Origin: Bryum argenteum
Taxonomy: Eukaryota; Streptophyta; Bryopsida; Bryales; Bryaceae
Reading direction: 5' to 3'
NCBI GenBank assembly: GCA_037043015.1
Contig: CM073322.1
Coordinates: 6,025,601 to 6,089,600, forward strand
Length of the DNA: 64,000 bases
The notes beneath the pieces are model-generated. The model was not told where the DNA came from, did no database searches, and saw only the letters and a list, made by a program, of their open reading frames with translations. The position numbers and the translations under genes are program-made. Below are positions 20,650 through 33,500 of this stretch, in pieces. Positions within the stretch are counted from its first letter, which is position 1, and each line of letters opens with the position of its first letter.

Positions 20650-21595
20650 GACGTCTTAGAGGCCGGCAGTCACAGGACGGCCAGGGTTAGGAGGTCGGAT
20701 TGGTATCCGTCCTAGGCCAGTATAGTGTTTTCTTTTTGAAGGCGTGCCGCTTTTTGAGGAGTAGGCCTGGTAGGCCGGCGCCGCAATCCAGTTAGGTATC
20801 TAAGTCGTTGACTTAGAAGTACTTATAGGTGGGGGTTTTGGCCACTAAAACATTCCTTGCTTGAGTGTTAATCAAACCTTCTTACGCGCATATTCGGTGT
20901 GATCATTTCCCTGTTTCCTTTTCAGTTGAGTGCTTGGAAAGCCGGATCTACTTTGTGTGTTGTGAGTTGGGAGTTAGAAATCCGGATTCTTTGTTAGATC
21001 GTTTCTGTGGAGTTGAAGTCGGGTTGGGCGTATTCTTGAGTGCCTTGTGTCTTGAACTGATCCAGGTGTCTGAGAGAGGAAAACTGCTGTGGTAAACACT
21101 TACGGTCTGGGAGAGTCTGGGAGTATAGTGTGTGAGGACGGATTCCAATCCGGCCCCCAGCTGCCACAGACTTGGGTTCTTCTGTAGTCTCAGAGGACGG
21201 ATTAAGCGCAGTACGTGACCAGAATACGTGTAGACGTCTTCTAGCCGGATTCGGAGCTCTTGGAGTCTGTCATTGTAGTAAGGGTGATAGGGTAACCAGG
21301 ACGGCCTGCGTGACCTGCTAGTTCGGACGGATAGGACGGATTAGTTGTGAGGACGTAATGTGTGCCTTAGTATGTGTGTGTGTGTGTAGAGTCTAAGTGT
21401 GGAAGTTTCCGCCACGATAAACATAAGGGAAAGAGTCTTTGTGCATCCCCTCTTACAAAGGGATACCCTTGCCCTGCAAGGCCAAAACATAAGTTGGGAC
21501 TAGAAACGTTTGTGGGTTTGGTTGTTTTAGCACTACTTGTCTTGGTCACTTCACAGAATCCCTGGAACGATACACGAGTCACCTGAACACGGGTT
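20650..21595. other. Non-coding stretch with GGACGGATT words
   Basis: No gene is seen. GAGGACGGATT recurs at about 21135, 21193 and 21330, as in the LTR-like stretch at 18389-18440. A short TG microsatellite lies at 21371-21387. It is consistent with the distal part of the same retroelement. Confidence 0.5.
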
Positions 21596-24017
21596 TTACA
21601 CCAATAAACGTGTAAGGGAAGATAAAGTGAATACATGGCATCCGACAGGACCAGTACCTGATCCTCGACCTTTGTCGTAGGCATTGTACCGGGTGCACTG
21701 AACAAAGGCACGGCAATAGTCTTCAATAGTAGCTTCAAAAATGTTATCACAAGCTTTGCCAGATTGCTTGCTCCATGAGGCATGCACAGTCTCTGACAAG
21801 TTGCACATCGGCATCTCCGCCCTTTGTTCCTCTGTAAGATTCTGCAACATCAAATCGAAGATGACAATATGGAGTAAGTGAACAGGAAACACGGGACGGT
21901 AATTTAAAGTCACGTTGAAATGACAGAATATTAAAAAAGAAATGATGAAACGTGATAGAACATACCATGTTCATGTATCCGCCCCACTGCCAATATCGAA
22001 AGTGCCACCATGCCAACCAGTTGTCTAGCGCACGAATGTCAGAGTCACTTGCTGCTCCACTCGTAGACCACCATGAGTGAATCGCCATGAATCGGGACTC
22101 CCTTCATCACCGTCGCGTGGCGTCCTTATCTTGTATGCATTCGCTTGTGCTCGTCTCGAAGTTCGGGCTTAATGTAAGAGTTTGTTGCTCTTTGCATGCA
22201 AGTAGTCCAATGTAGTAGACATGAGCGTTCCTTATTAGGCATTGGAACGGTTTTATCACCTGAACCGTAGATCTCTCGACAAGATTCCGCTTAGCTCTCG
22301 CTACCGTCGACCATGAATCCCGAAATTAACGTTGTGAACCCCGTGCTCGGCCATGACAAAGATTGATCCCTCTCCACAGGTATGATTGAGCATCTTGGGT
22401 TTCGGACATCATATCGCAGATTGCAATCGTCATCACCTTGCGATACGCTGAGTCATAAACGTGGCAGACAAAAGTTGTGTACCGTTTGATGCGCTTGACG
22501 TGATCGAACATCACCCATGCATGCTCCAGATCCCCTCCAGGTTGCATTCTCTTAACGAGATCAACGCCAGATCCCGGTCCAATCTCCGACATTTTGAAGA
22601 CGAACACCTTGTCGGTCTTACTACCTTGGCCAGGAAATCTGTTCTCCTGCACATAGGGCCACCGAGAGGTGCCTCTCAATTCGCACACTCCATCGATTAT
22701 GCCCTTCTTTCCCATCCTTCTGAAGTGAGACACATTGTGTCGAATAGTGGGACTTGTGAAGCTCTCGAACTTGAACATAACATCCTGCATTTCAGATTCC
22801 GTTAAGAATGATTGGGACTCGCCATCCTTCTTCAATAGGTAATCTCCAAGGAACTCAGTGCTTGCAGACAGTGCAATCGCAGAGGGTGAGGCCTTCGGTG
22901 ATCTTTCAAGCGCACCCTTTAACAATTGGTCACGGAGCTCTAAGGACTTCCTACATGTACCTTCTCCTACCGGGTGAGTGTGGTATCCAACGTGGATACA
23001 TGCTCTGGTTGTATTGGTATCACCTGTGACATAATACATGATAGCAGAGCATTGCAGAATACAAGTCGGTTTTGCCTTGCATATAGCGCACATCAGTGTC
23101 GACTCTGAGTCTCGGCATTTCCCAAGGAACGGCTTCTTTGCAAAGCCATCCCACAACTTCTCATTTATCTCGTCCGCTCGTCCGGGCCTATGAAGGAATC
23201 CGCACTCTGGATTCTCACATCGCAAATGACCAGCACAAGAAGCTGTGCGGAACGTAAGACCATGGTCGTTTTGAATGTTTCGAGTCTGCAAATGGCACCA
23301 TGTGTGACCGTCGTATTGCTTGTCCATCCCCAACAGTCTCTTCGCAGAGTTTGTCTTGGCTTCCAGAGGTGGGGGCGGAAACTCGAAAATTACATTGCCG
23401 TCATACTGGGGCGGCAAGAACTGAACAAATGAGTACTGATACATACTTAGATCTAACCTACAGAGTTCGCTTTTGGCCCCCTTCCTGAACTGCAGATTCC
23501 GAATGCATGTGACAGCACTGACAGATTCCTTGATTGATGGTGGACGCGGAGGCTTCTTGCTTAAACTCTCGGACTTAGAAGGAGAATGTGTTACCGACAT
23601 AGTCTGATTAGACTTTAGTAGGTGAGAATCGTGGGAAGCTGGAACAACCGTCTCTTTTGAAGACTCAACATCACTATCATCTAGCTTGATAATAGGGGTC
23701 ATCGTTGCACATGACAGGACGACCTCGCACTCCGACACGGACGTTGCAACTACCGGATGAGATTGGATGACAACACCCTGAACACGATACTGCGAGGATT
23801 GTAATATCCAGTATACATCTTTCTCGACGAAGGGCTCCAGGTGCACACTATAAGACAACTTGCCTACATCATCCATGACTTCTTCCTCTAGGAAGATCGA
23901 ATCTAATCCCAAATTGAACTTTGCAGACAACATTCTAGCAGTCACGACAATGCGACCATCAAATTGCGGAAGTACACGTAAAGGGGCTCGCCCAGCATCT
24001 ACTCGAATCGTTGCCAT
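21596..24017 (-). pseudogene. MULE-type transposase with GCM1/WRKY-like zinc region, broken
   Basis: The main exon runs from ATG at 24017 (MATIRVDAG) down to about 22330. Its middle has a zinc-binding pattern: SCAGHLRCENPEC, CAICKAKPTC, then HVGYHTHP, as in WRKY-GCM1-type fingers of Mutator-like transposases. Next comes a segment around FDHVKRIK that would carry the first catalytic Asp. Further minus-strand pieces continue the family pattern: RSCLLHW (about 22200), WLAWWHFRYWQWGG (about 22000) and MCNLSETVH with GSGTGP (to about 21640). Between 22340 and 22100 there is a frame change and an in-frame TAA, so the gene is dead. Terminal inverted repeats were not located. Confidence 0.68.
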
Positions 24018-24349
24018 TTGTGAGAAACACAAAAAACAAACAAGGCTTGCAACAAGCACTACGTAGACAAGTATGCAGTTCATTCGAAACCGGTTCAAAT
24101 TTAGAATAATAGTAGCTGACGAGGATAATAAGTGCTGTAAGTGGTATTACTATGAACAATCAAAGTGGAGTCTCCACTGACATTGATGGCCTTGGAAGCA
24201 TACTCAATGGACGTCATTCTAGTAAACTGACAGATCACAGAAATAAGCATGGGCCGGCAAAGGTATTAAAGGGTCTACGGAAAAAATAGAGGGTGTGGGA
24301 TACTATGGCTCAATAAATCCCATGGGCGGTTTCATGTCCTATCCAGCCA

Positions 24350-24872
24350 TTGATGGCCCGGTATGCAGAGAATAAAATATTGAGGACACCTCCTAGAGTT
24401 AAGAAACCGAGCATCTGCCGGGCTTTACAGATCAGGAGGTATGTCTTAGTGATGCCGCGAAATACAGCTGAGTATGATCAAAGTAGCAAGAGTGCTAGAA
24501 GTAAGAAGCGGAAAAAAAGAGTACCTGGGGGACGCTTGTATTTCTCTAGAAAGCGATCGAGTGCAAGGCAGATGAAGAACAAAGATAGTCGGGGCAGCAC
24601 AGTCGATATAGGCGATACAGCGAAAGCTTTACTTCCGATTTTAGAGAACTTGGGCTCGGATTCACAGATGGGGCGCGCTCGAACTACGTACACCAGGCGC
24701 AAGAATCAGGCATGACTGCTCATATTCTCTAATATCTGAGATTTAATGTTTGAAAAGGTATGCTAATTTTATAATACATATGCAGGATAGTGAGGGTGAG
24801 CTTGAAAAGAGTCTCAACATGGAGAATCACAAAGATGAAACGAGCAGCAGCAAGGACGATGATGAAGGTAAG
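24350..24872 (+). CDS. Hypothetical basic/acidic exon pair
   Basis: A frame from 24350 to 24715 encodes a Lys/Arg-rich peptide (SKKRKKR, KRSSARQMK) and ends TTYTRRKNQA. After a possible intron, a short acidic segment follows a CAG at 24783 (DSEGELEKS...SSSKDDDE) and runs into GTAAGC at 24870. The look is that of 5' exons of a nuclear protein gene, but no family is recognised and the gene model is uncertain. Confidence 0.3.
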
Positions 24873-25350
24873 CAGTATTCTAAGCTAACATAGACAGGAA
24901 CAATTACGCGATAAATTGTTAGTTGAGGATTATTGCTCTTGGTAAATGTCCTTCTCGATATACGTGATTACGATGGACAACAAAATCACTCGGCACGGAA
25001 CATGGAGCTTGATGTCGAGTTGTACCCGTTGAGTCGATTGCAATCTTCCCTGTTAATGACCACAGCGGCCCTTCTTCATCGACATCGCACGAGGGAAAAG
25101 CAGCGCAATCGTCCTCTCCATTACCGGCGGCACATTAGGGAGCGCGAAATTCTTGCGGCAGCCTTCCGGCAGTGAACGTTGCTCGAGGCCAATCGTACCT
25201 TGGGCTGCCCTTTGCACAAAGGATTCTAGCAACTACTTTTCTCACAACCTCGATTTTATCACCGTTTCGAAGTACGCTGTGGGGTTTAGGGTTTCGGGGG
25301 TCCTGAATCTGGTGATAGTGCGGTAGTGCTCTATCGACGCGGCTACAATG

Positions 25351-25418
25351 AGGCACCTGCTTCATCGAGGCACCTGCTTCATCGAGACACCTGCTTCATC
25401 GAGGCACCTGCTTCATCG
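25351..25418 (+). repeat. 17-bp tandem repeat, four units
   Basis: CACCTGCTTCATCGAGG-type units start at 25354, 25371, 25388 and 25405 with a constant 17-bp period. Related words continue to about 25460. The rest of 24880-26040 has no recognisable gene. Confidence 0.9.
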
Positions 25419-26055
25419 AGGTGGCGGCCGTCGCGGAGGCGGCAACTGCTTCATCGAGGCAGCGCCGGAGTGCTCTTGTCAGAGCTTCGGTAGCGGAACT
25501 CCTCTGCCCCCCAGCATCATTATCTCATCGAAGAGGCTCCTGAGTGGCGGCACAGGCCCTACACATCATCCCGACGGCGCAGTTGGAGTTTCGTAGGATT
25601 GGTGCGATAATCCCCTCGCCGGCACCTGCTGCAGCTCGCAGCCACGTATTTCATCTCGCCGGCGCAGACGGCATCTCCTCGCCTTGGTCGGCTACTCGCC
25701 CCGCCGGAATCTGGAGGCACCTGAGTCATCTTGACGGTGCAGTTGGAGACACGGCGATTGCTGTTTGAGAGGAACAGCGAAAACAGCTTGCCGGCAAGTG
25801 CTGCTTCATCTCGTACTCATAGCCGTTGCGGCACATCCGCCAGTCACTGCCACATAGGTCTGAGCAAACGAGTCACCGTTCTAGACAAACCCTAGGTTGC
25901 AGGATCCTTTGGCAGATGATTAAATTGCAGCCTTGATTTCAGACCTGGTATTTATACCGAGCTTGGCCTCTAAGATTTTACTCTGATAAGTTTTATCCTC
26001 GTGGCTTTGCAGGTTCAAGGCGAGCAAGAAGTTTAGTGACCGTGTTTTCGTGTTT

Positions 26056-26269
26056 ATGGGCGACTTAGAAAGTACCGTTGACTTCTCTGCAGGTCAAGCC
26101 ATGACGCAAGGGTCGCCAGTCGATATGGACCATGCCACGTCGAATAATGCATCTGATGGATCGCCAGATCTTTCGGGAGAGGACGCCGAAGAAATGGCCT
26201 CACCTGGACCAAGTTCACCTGTCCCAGCTGGAGTCATTTGTATTCATGACACGCCAGATACTACTCCTG
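26056..26269 (+). CDS. Candidate 5' exon of ParB-methyltransferase gene copy A
   Basis: The frame begins MGDLESTVDF at 26056, is acidic and Ser/Pro-rich, and ends DTPDTTP plus one base before GTAAGAG at 26270. It leaves phase 1. The first conserved ParB-methyltransferase exon (from 30507) needs exactly one preceding base, because G plus AT gives an Asp codon followed by GGGDDAMEE. Joining them would add 78 residues and imply a 4237-bp intron filled with tandem repeats. No matching exon was found near copy B. Transcript evidence would be decisive. Confidence 0.35.
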
Positions 26270-26431
26270 GTAAGAGCATTGAACTCTATCATTTCATTTA
26301 TTCTGTTGTAAATTTAGAAGGGCGGGTAATATGCCGGAACTAGAGAGATAGCCGGACTCGGGACAGTACGCCAATCAAGTCCATTTTCGGTTATCGGGAC
26401 ACTGCGAGGTCAACATTCTATCGCGAACGGC

Positions 26432-26508
26432 TCCCTACGACCAGTGTGGGTTGGGGTGACATTCGAGCCTGCGACCAGTGTGGGGTGGGGTGACATACGA
26501 GCCTGTGA
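26432..26508 (+). repeat. Short tandem duplication (about 36 bp x 2)
   Basis: CGACCAGTGTGGG followed by GGGGTGACAT and CGAGCCTG occurs twice in a row. Confidence 0.75.
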
Positions 26509-26814
26509 CTATAGGCGTCACCAGTATCCAGAGCTCGAGGGTACGTATCACCTACACGTGAATGTTCACATTTGTTTGATGACAGTAGGATGCGTATGTG
26601 GAATTTCAATAGTTGGTAAGGGAGTGATGGGTATTTCATGGTTGGGTGTGGGCTGAGAGCTTGCGGAGAGAAGGGATGTGGATGTGTCACGAGAATGCAG
26701 CACCGATTTCATGGGAATGATCTGGTGCGTGGATTGAAGTCGCAGATATCTTTGGACTTTCTGAACAAGTACCTAATGCTTCGACGTGCACGGGACATTT
26801 GCACGAAAATAGAT

Positions 26815-28110
26815 GGGAGTGGCGGCACAGGCATTCGACAGCATCCACAAGCTACGCTCAATTTTCACGGGGTTCAAGGGTACATGGAGTATTACGACGT
26901 AAGTGGCGGCACGGGCTCGCAGCTGCAAGAGTATGAGAGGAGGATGTGAGCAAGCCGCTGTGATATTGAAGGCGGTGATTGCCGAGACGCTTACTCGGAG
27001 ACACTGGCGCTTTAGTCCTGAGTGGCGGCACAGGCCCTACACACCATGCAGAGGCTATGTGATATGTGCATTTGGGTAATCGGATACATGGTGTCCAAAG
27101 CCTTGGGTCGCGGCGTAGGTTCCAAGCTATGCTCAAAGCTCCTAAACGTTGTAACTGGACTATGCTTAGATTCTCGCGATGGCAGGAAGGCGAAGCTGTG
27201 TAGCACCCCTGCCCAGCATGACTTCGAGAGCTCCAAGGTTCGCTCGTGGAAAGATAAGAGTCGCGGCACAGACATTTGACAGCAGCCACTCGATACGCTA
27301 AATTTGCACGGGGCTTCGGGGGTACATGGAGCATGACGACGAAAGTGGCGGCACGGGCTCGTAGCTACAAGATGATGAGACAGGATTTGTCGAAGGCGCT
27401 GTGAAAAGTGTGAGCGGGGGACTACAGACGCTTGGTCGTGGACACTCGCGCAAGAGTCCTGAATGGCGGCAGAGATTCTACACAGCCTACACAGGCTAGC
27501 CAATATGAGCATTCGGGTAAAAGGGAACATGGTGTACGAAGCCTAAGGTCGCGGCACAGGCTCAGAGCTGAGCTCAAAGCACCTAGACGTTGTCAGGGCT
27601 GATCACGGCAAGATGGCGAAGATGTCGAGCACCACGAGAATTGATGGAGTGGCGGCACAGGCATCTGATAGCATCCACGAGCTACACTCAATTTTCACGG
27701 GGCTTCAGTAGTACATGGAGTGTTTCGACGTAAGTGGCGGCACTTAGGGGATGAGAGGAGGATGTGTGCAAGCCGCTGTGAAGTTCTGGGTGGAGGTTGC
27801 CGACACGCTTACTCGGAGACACTGGCGCTTGAGTCTTGAGTGGCAGCACAGGCCGAAGACAGCATGCACAGGCAAGCCGATATGTCAATTTGGTACACGA
27901 ATACATGGTGCTCAAAGCCGTCGGTCGTGGTATAGACTTCAAGCCTCGCTCAAAGCTGCTAGACGATGGTTACTTGACGATGGTATGATTCTTGCACTGG
28001 CAAGAAGGCGAAGATGTCGAGCACCCCTGTCCAGCATATCTGCGAGGGCTCCAAGGTACGGTTGAGCTACCTGGGGTCGTGCATCGGTTAAATCATGATA
28101 ACATTATGTT
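26815..28110. repeat. Long tandem repeat, three units of about 390-440 bp
   Basis: Units begin near 26816, 27256 and 27646. They share an ordered set of words: GCGGCACAGGCAT, a CTC/CTAAATTT..CACGGGG(C/T)TTC block, GTACATGGAG, GTGGCGGCAC, then ...GCCGCTGTGA. A partial, diverged unit lies at about 29780-29960. The frames are not conserved between units, so it is not a protein repeat. Confidence 0.82.
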
Positions 28111-28132
28111 CGCAAGTTGTTGGCCGGGAGGG

Positions 28133-30080
28133 TTATGAGTGGCGGCACATGCCCTCGACCGCGTTTGCTTGCAGCCACTTGGATGCCTCATCTGGTACCC
28201 CTCATCGAGTGCCGGCAGCGGCAGATGCCTCGATGCCTCCGGCAGACCCACCTCAGCCCCGGCATTCACATTACCAGCCCCGGAGGACACCCCCTTGGCT
28301 CCGAAAGACACTCATGTGGCTCCGGAGGGACTCTTCCAACGGCGGCTTGCCACGAATTTTACTGAAAGAGTACCACCATGGGAATCGAAGATGCCGGCAG
28401 TGGCTTCATCGGTAGCGGCAGAGGCTCATACGGTGGCGGCAGTGGCTTCGTAGGTGGCGGCAGTGTCCTCGATCCTTCAATAGATTCGTCGCGGCGCAGG
28501 ATCCGTGGGTTGATGCTCAGGCGTCGTCCGTGGCGGCAGAGGTTCCGTGGGTGGCTGCTCAAGGGTCGGGTGTGGCGGCACGGGCTTCCTGCGCAACGTC
28601 ATTTGCTTCAGTGGTCGCACCACTGGCGTCCTTGCTGCAAGAGGCCTCGTTGCGGCACTGGCATCGAGGGTGGCTGTTCATAAGTCGTAAGTGGCGGCAG
28701 AGGCTTCGTGGCTGGCTACTAATACGTCGTGTGTAGCGATACGGGCACCAATGGCGACGTCACCTGCTTCATTGGTCCACGCACCCGCGTCCTTGCTGGA
28801 GACGGGTTCGTCGCGGCACAGGCTTCGTTAGAGGCTGCTCAGATGTCGTTCGTGGGGGCAGAGGCATCGTGGCTTGCTGCTCAAACTTTGTGTGTGTCGG
28901 CACGGGCTTCCATAGCAACGTTACATGCTTCGTTTGTCGCGGCAATGTCGTTGTTGCTGGAATGGACTTCGTCGCGGCACCTGCTTCGAGGGTGGGTGCT
29001 CAGGAGTCGCCCGTGGCGGTACAGGTTCCAATGTGGGCTACTCATTGGTCGTTTGTCGCGTTACGGGCATCCTCCACAACGACACCTGCTTTGTTGGTCA
29101 AGGCACGGACGCCCTTCTCGAACCAAACTCGTCGCGCAATCACCGCCGTGGTGGTCACAAGATAGGTCGTGTCAGCGATCCCTGCCAATGTGACCAACAT
29201 CCTCCATCAATGTGCCAGCAGCTAATAGGTTCATCGAACACGCAAGTCCAGATCTGTCGGAAGGTAATTTACTTCGTTTTCAATTCTCATTCTGGCTCTG
29301 AAACCTTCTCGCATTTCTCTTAAGCTTTTCACATAGGGAATTGTCCCGCTTCCAAATCCATTACGTGGAAGTGACAAGTGAATACAAGATTCATTATTTT
29401 CGAACCTTTGAAGTTCATACTTGTTCCAGCAAATATGTTGGATTTTGACCTCAGTGATCAAACTGGCTGGCAATCATACAAACTCGCAAGCTTACCCTTA
29501 ATCATGAAACGTCGTGTGCTCAGACAGCACATATCTCTTGATGATAGGATCATGTTTGTACATGTTCCGGCAAGGATGACCTCAATTTTCAGTTTAGTAA
29601 TCAAATTAGGCGGAATGGATCCCCATCTTACATTTTCGATAGCTTGAAAGTGAAGTAACGGCACGGGCTATCTTGGTGGCATCACAGGCTTCGTTTGGCG
29701 CGGCACTGGCATCGAGAGTCGCATAGGGTCGCGGCACTGTCATCGAGAGTGGCACAGGCTTGCGCTAGAGTTGTCCTGAGTGGCGGCATTGTCCCTCGAC
29801 AGCATCCGGATTTTGAGTGGCTTCACGGGTACATGGTGTACCAAGCCGTAAGCTCGCAGCTGCTAGACGCTGTCGCTGCATTATTGCAAGAAGGCGAGAC
29901 TGTCGAGCACCCCCGTTGAGCAAGATTGCAGCTGCTACAAGGTACGGTTTAGATACCGTGGTCGTGCCTCAATTTCTTGATGAGAACAGGTTGTGTCCGT
30001 TGTGCTTGGAAAGTGCGGGGCGGCCGGGGCTCTTGCACCTAGACGCTTGCGCATTGAGAGCCCTGAGTGGCGGTACAGGC
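28133..30080. repeat. GTGGCGGCAC-rich minisatellite field
   Basis: The core GTGGCGGCA(C/G) followed by an AGGCTTCGT- or GGGCTTC-like word recurs irregularly, often 50-60 bp apart, from 28133 to about 29060, and again at 29650-30080. An AT-rich island at 29260-29640 contains two similar ~60-bp segments (about 29396 and 29547). No gene is called. Confidence 0.75.
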
Positions 30081-30526
30081 TCCAGAGTGCATCCAAAATA
30101 GTCTAAAATGGGTTAGTATCTGGTAATGAACCATTCCATGATAAGTGGTAATATTCTCCGCACTGATTGTGTCGTGATGTTGGGACGCAGATCGTGATCT
30201 TGCCCTTCGTCAGCATGCCGAGATGTGCACAGAGCTTCACATGTACTTTGTGATCCGTTGCCTGAATGAAGGCACAAGTGCAATAGGTGGTGCTTGCTAG
30301 ATGCAGGCGATGAGAGTTTCAACACCCCGCACGTGGCAACGTCATTCCAATTTCTCGTAGAGCTACGAATCCCGGCACACCTCTTTGGAAGACCAGCTGC
30401 ACGTCTCGGAGGAGCTTGATTGCGATGTCCCGGCAAAGGGGCTGTTGGGTATTGCAATTACACAATCTCATTGTGTACCAACCTGAATGTATGTGTTGTT
30501 TTGCAGATGGAGGTGGTGATGACGCC

Positions 30527-33500
30527 ATGGAGGAGGCGGAGGGCAACGTCTCAAAGGAGTCCGACGTTGCGAATGAAGGATGTCCACCTAACGAGTTCCC
30601 TGCTCTCGAGATCGAGGAAGAAGAGCAAGCGGATGCTGACATTCTATCGGAGGCCGATGTGAACAAGGAGGTGAATAACCTTGTTAGTTCGGAAGCTGCA
30701 AAGAGTGTCTCAAAAATTCAGCACTTGCGCTTCCAACCCGTTCGCAAATCAAGGATGTGCATCCCGCTTTGTCGAATGTTGGGGCTGCCAGTTGTGAGGC
30801 CAGCGATGACATCCGACATAGCCAGGCTCCAGGATCACTTTCGAGATGTCGGCTACGTTGAAGGTCAAGGAGTCTTTTACGTTGCGATCGAGAACGACAA
30901 CAAAGAGCCAGGCAAGGTGAACACTGTGGACGTGACGGCTGAGATCGTCGCCTCGTGGAGCCCTAATTGGGTGAAGGTAAATGCCGAATTTGAAGAGTTC
31001 TTGCAAGCCGATCCTGATCTTCAGAAGTTTTCAGGGAAAATGTTTCACGTTTGGGACGGAAACCACCGGTTGGAGGCTTGGTACCCATACATCAACGCAG
31101 AGAAATCCCATGATCCATCATGGCATTTCAGAGTCGATTGCATCTTGCTAGACCTCAAAGGTGACAACATGACGGCGTTGACGGCGCTCCACGAAATAAA
31201 CTGGTAAGTGCTAATTCCAACTTGTTCGTGCTATTTATCTTGCGTGTGTATTCGGCCTCGTGTTGGAAGCAGGATGTTTCAGGTGACTTTCAATAACAAC
31301 ATTTTGTTCTAATTTGTTCCATGTGCAGGCGAGTGGAGAACAGTCATGTGCAGTTGAACCTTGTGCACAAGCTATACCGGGTGCAGAGGATTGGGCGGCA
31401 AGAAGTGTCGTACTTCAAAGGGATAATTACACCGGAGGAAGAAGCAGCATCCAACCTCAAAAACCTTACGAAGTCCACCTGGTTTAAGCTAACCGCCAGT
31501 CCACTTTGCAACGTTTTGTATCAGGTACAATTCTCTTACTTAATTGACACCAAATTTTAATTGAATGCTCAACTTACATGGGAATGTTTTTGCAGACGGA
31601 GTTCGCTCAAGAAGCAGCGAAGGCTGCCTCAGATTTTCGGCGTGATTGTCAAGCAGGCAAGTTTACTGCAGCAAGTATCCACGATGCTGTCAACAAACGT
31701 GTGCAAGAGAAGAAAACTTCGCTGTTGAGCGAGTTGAGGAAGCAGTTACCGATTTGCCACCCCGATAATACTCCCAGGTTCCTCGAACTCATCAAGGAGC
31801 ATTACGAGACGTTCCGGGAGATTGAGATGTCCCAAGAGAAACTGTGGTATTTTGCGATCTCAGCGATGGACATCGACACGAAGCTGCTTTGGTTGGAATG
31901 GTGGAACAAGCCGCCCAAGTTCCGCGAGAATCAGCGGTTTCCCAAGGTTGGGTTCAGTGAGCAGACATACCTCAATTTCCTGAACAAGGCGACGTGGTGG
32001 TCTCAGGTATCCAGTCCATCAACTTTGCAATTCTATTTGGTCTCATGTTGCTGCCATATTTTTTTCTAACGATTCTTTGTGATGTGACCTACGCAGTTAT
32101 CCATTGTTGTTGCAAAGGATTTCGAGGACGAGATGGACATGGGAAAGCAAGAGGTAAACTACAACCCACCGGGTGTAGATGAGCCAATCGACACAGTGAG
32201 CGAGTATGTCGAGAGGATGAGAATTGCGTTATGGGAAAACGCATTTTTCAGGGAATTCTCGATCAAAGACAAGGAGCTGAACAAGGAAGGGGGAGGGAAG
32301 GGCGTTCACAAGAACAACCCTCCCGAGAAGCAGCCGAATTTCGAGAAGGCATCCTCTATAGTACTTTACCGGTATGTGAAGCATGTTCTTCTCCCGGCGA
32401 AGGCAATTTCAAAGTCTCCTACGAGCTTCGTGAACTATACGAACACGAGCGATGAGAAGTGTATGTATACTGCTGCGCAGCTTAAGGAGTACAAGAAGCA
32501 GCACTATGTACCATGCGGTTGGTACATGGACATGCCGAAGGGTATGTTTCCTGAGTTTGAAGAAGACCTTCTTTCCAAGCTTGAGCCTGAGCTTATGAAG
32601 TTGAAGGCAGTCATAGACCTTGACGACAGTCAGGCCACCACGAGTCGGCGTAAGCGCAAACCCCGTCCTCCCGTGGTGTCCCCACCTGCTGCAGCCCCTC
32701 TGGATGCGAAGCTTGACAACGATACTCAAGTGATTCCGAAGGACGGTGCTCTCAAATTTGATAGACGGGCCAACCCTCCCATCGACGCCGATCTGTTCAT
32801 TGAGGACCACTTTGAGAGCAGTCCTGCTAAAAATGAACGTGGTCCGCTACAGAAGAAAGCCCGCCTCGGTCATGTTTCGGGAAAGTCTTCTTCAATCGCT
32901 ACCGATACCATGATTGCAGCCGAAAGTTCCATGCTTCCGTCTGCAATTCGTGGGATGATGCTTGATATTCACCCAATCGGGGCGCCTACTGGCGCTCGTG
33001 TCAAAATAATCAACGACACGTTAGTGCGATGGTGGGATCTGAAGAAGATGACAGGCTCCTTTCCTGACGAGTTTGAGGTTGCGAAGAGCTTCCTTTCCGA
33101 GGTAAACAACTTCTTTCTTGTTGAGTTCCATTTCATGTATTCAAATGAAGTCTTGCTGTAAACTGATATCTTTGAATGGCAGGTTTCCGTAGGTCGCCGC
33201 TTGTACTTCGAAGGCGTCCCCGAAGTCGGTCGGCCTGGCATAGATTTGATGCTAGCGGAGTACCCAGATGGTCTACGTGTTCCAGGAGTCTCCGATCCCG
33301 AGCACCAGATTCCCCATTGGAATTCTGATCAAGAAACATTTTTGAAGACAATTGCCGAATTTGCGTACAGGTACCTGCATGACGACGGGGCGATTGTAAT
33401 CTTTTATCCGGATTCGTATGCCGTGCGTAAGAAGATCGAGGCGTTCACATCGAACTTCAACCTCAAGATTACGCTCGAGTGGAACATCCTCAACTCGTTT

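Noticed and set aside
25351..25418. Regular 17-bp repeats considered as a CRISPR-like array
   Set aside because: The units are contiguous without spacers, in a eukaryotic context. This is a plain minisatellite.
28090..29330. Several plus-strand frames over 100 codons
   Set aside because: They arise from the GTGGCGGCAC repeat field, with changing frames, no splice-conserved structure and no family.
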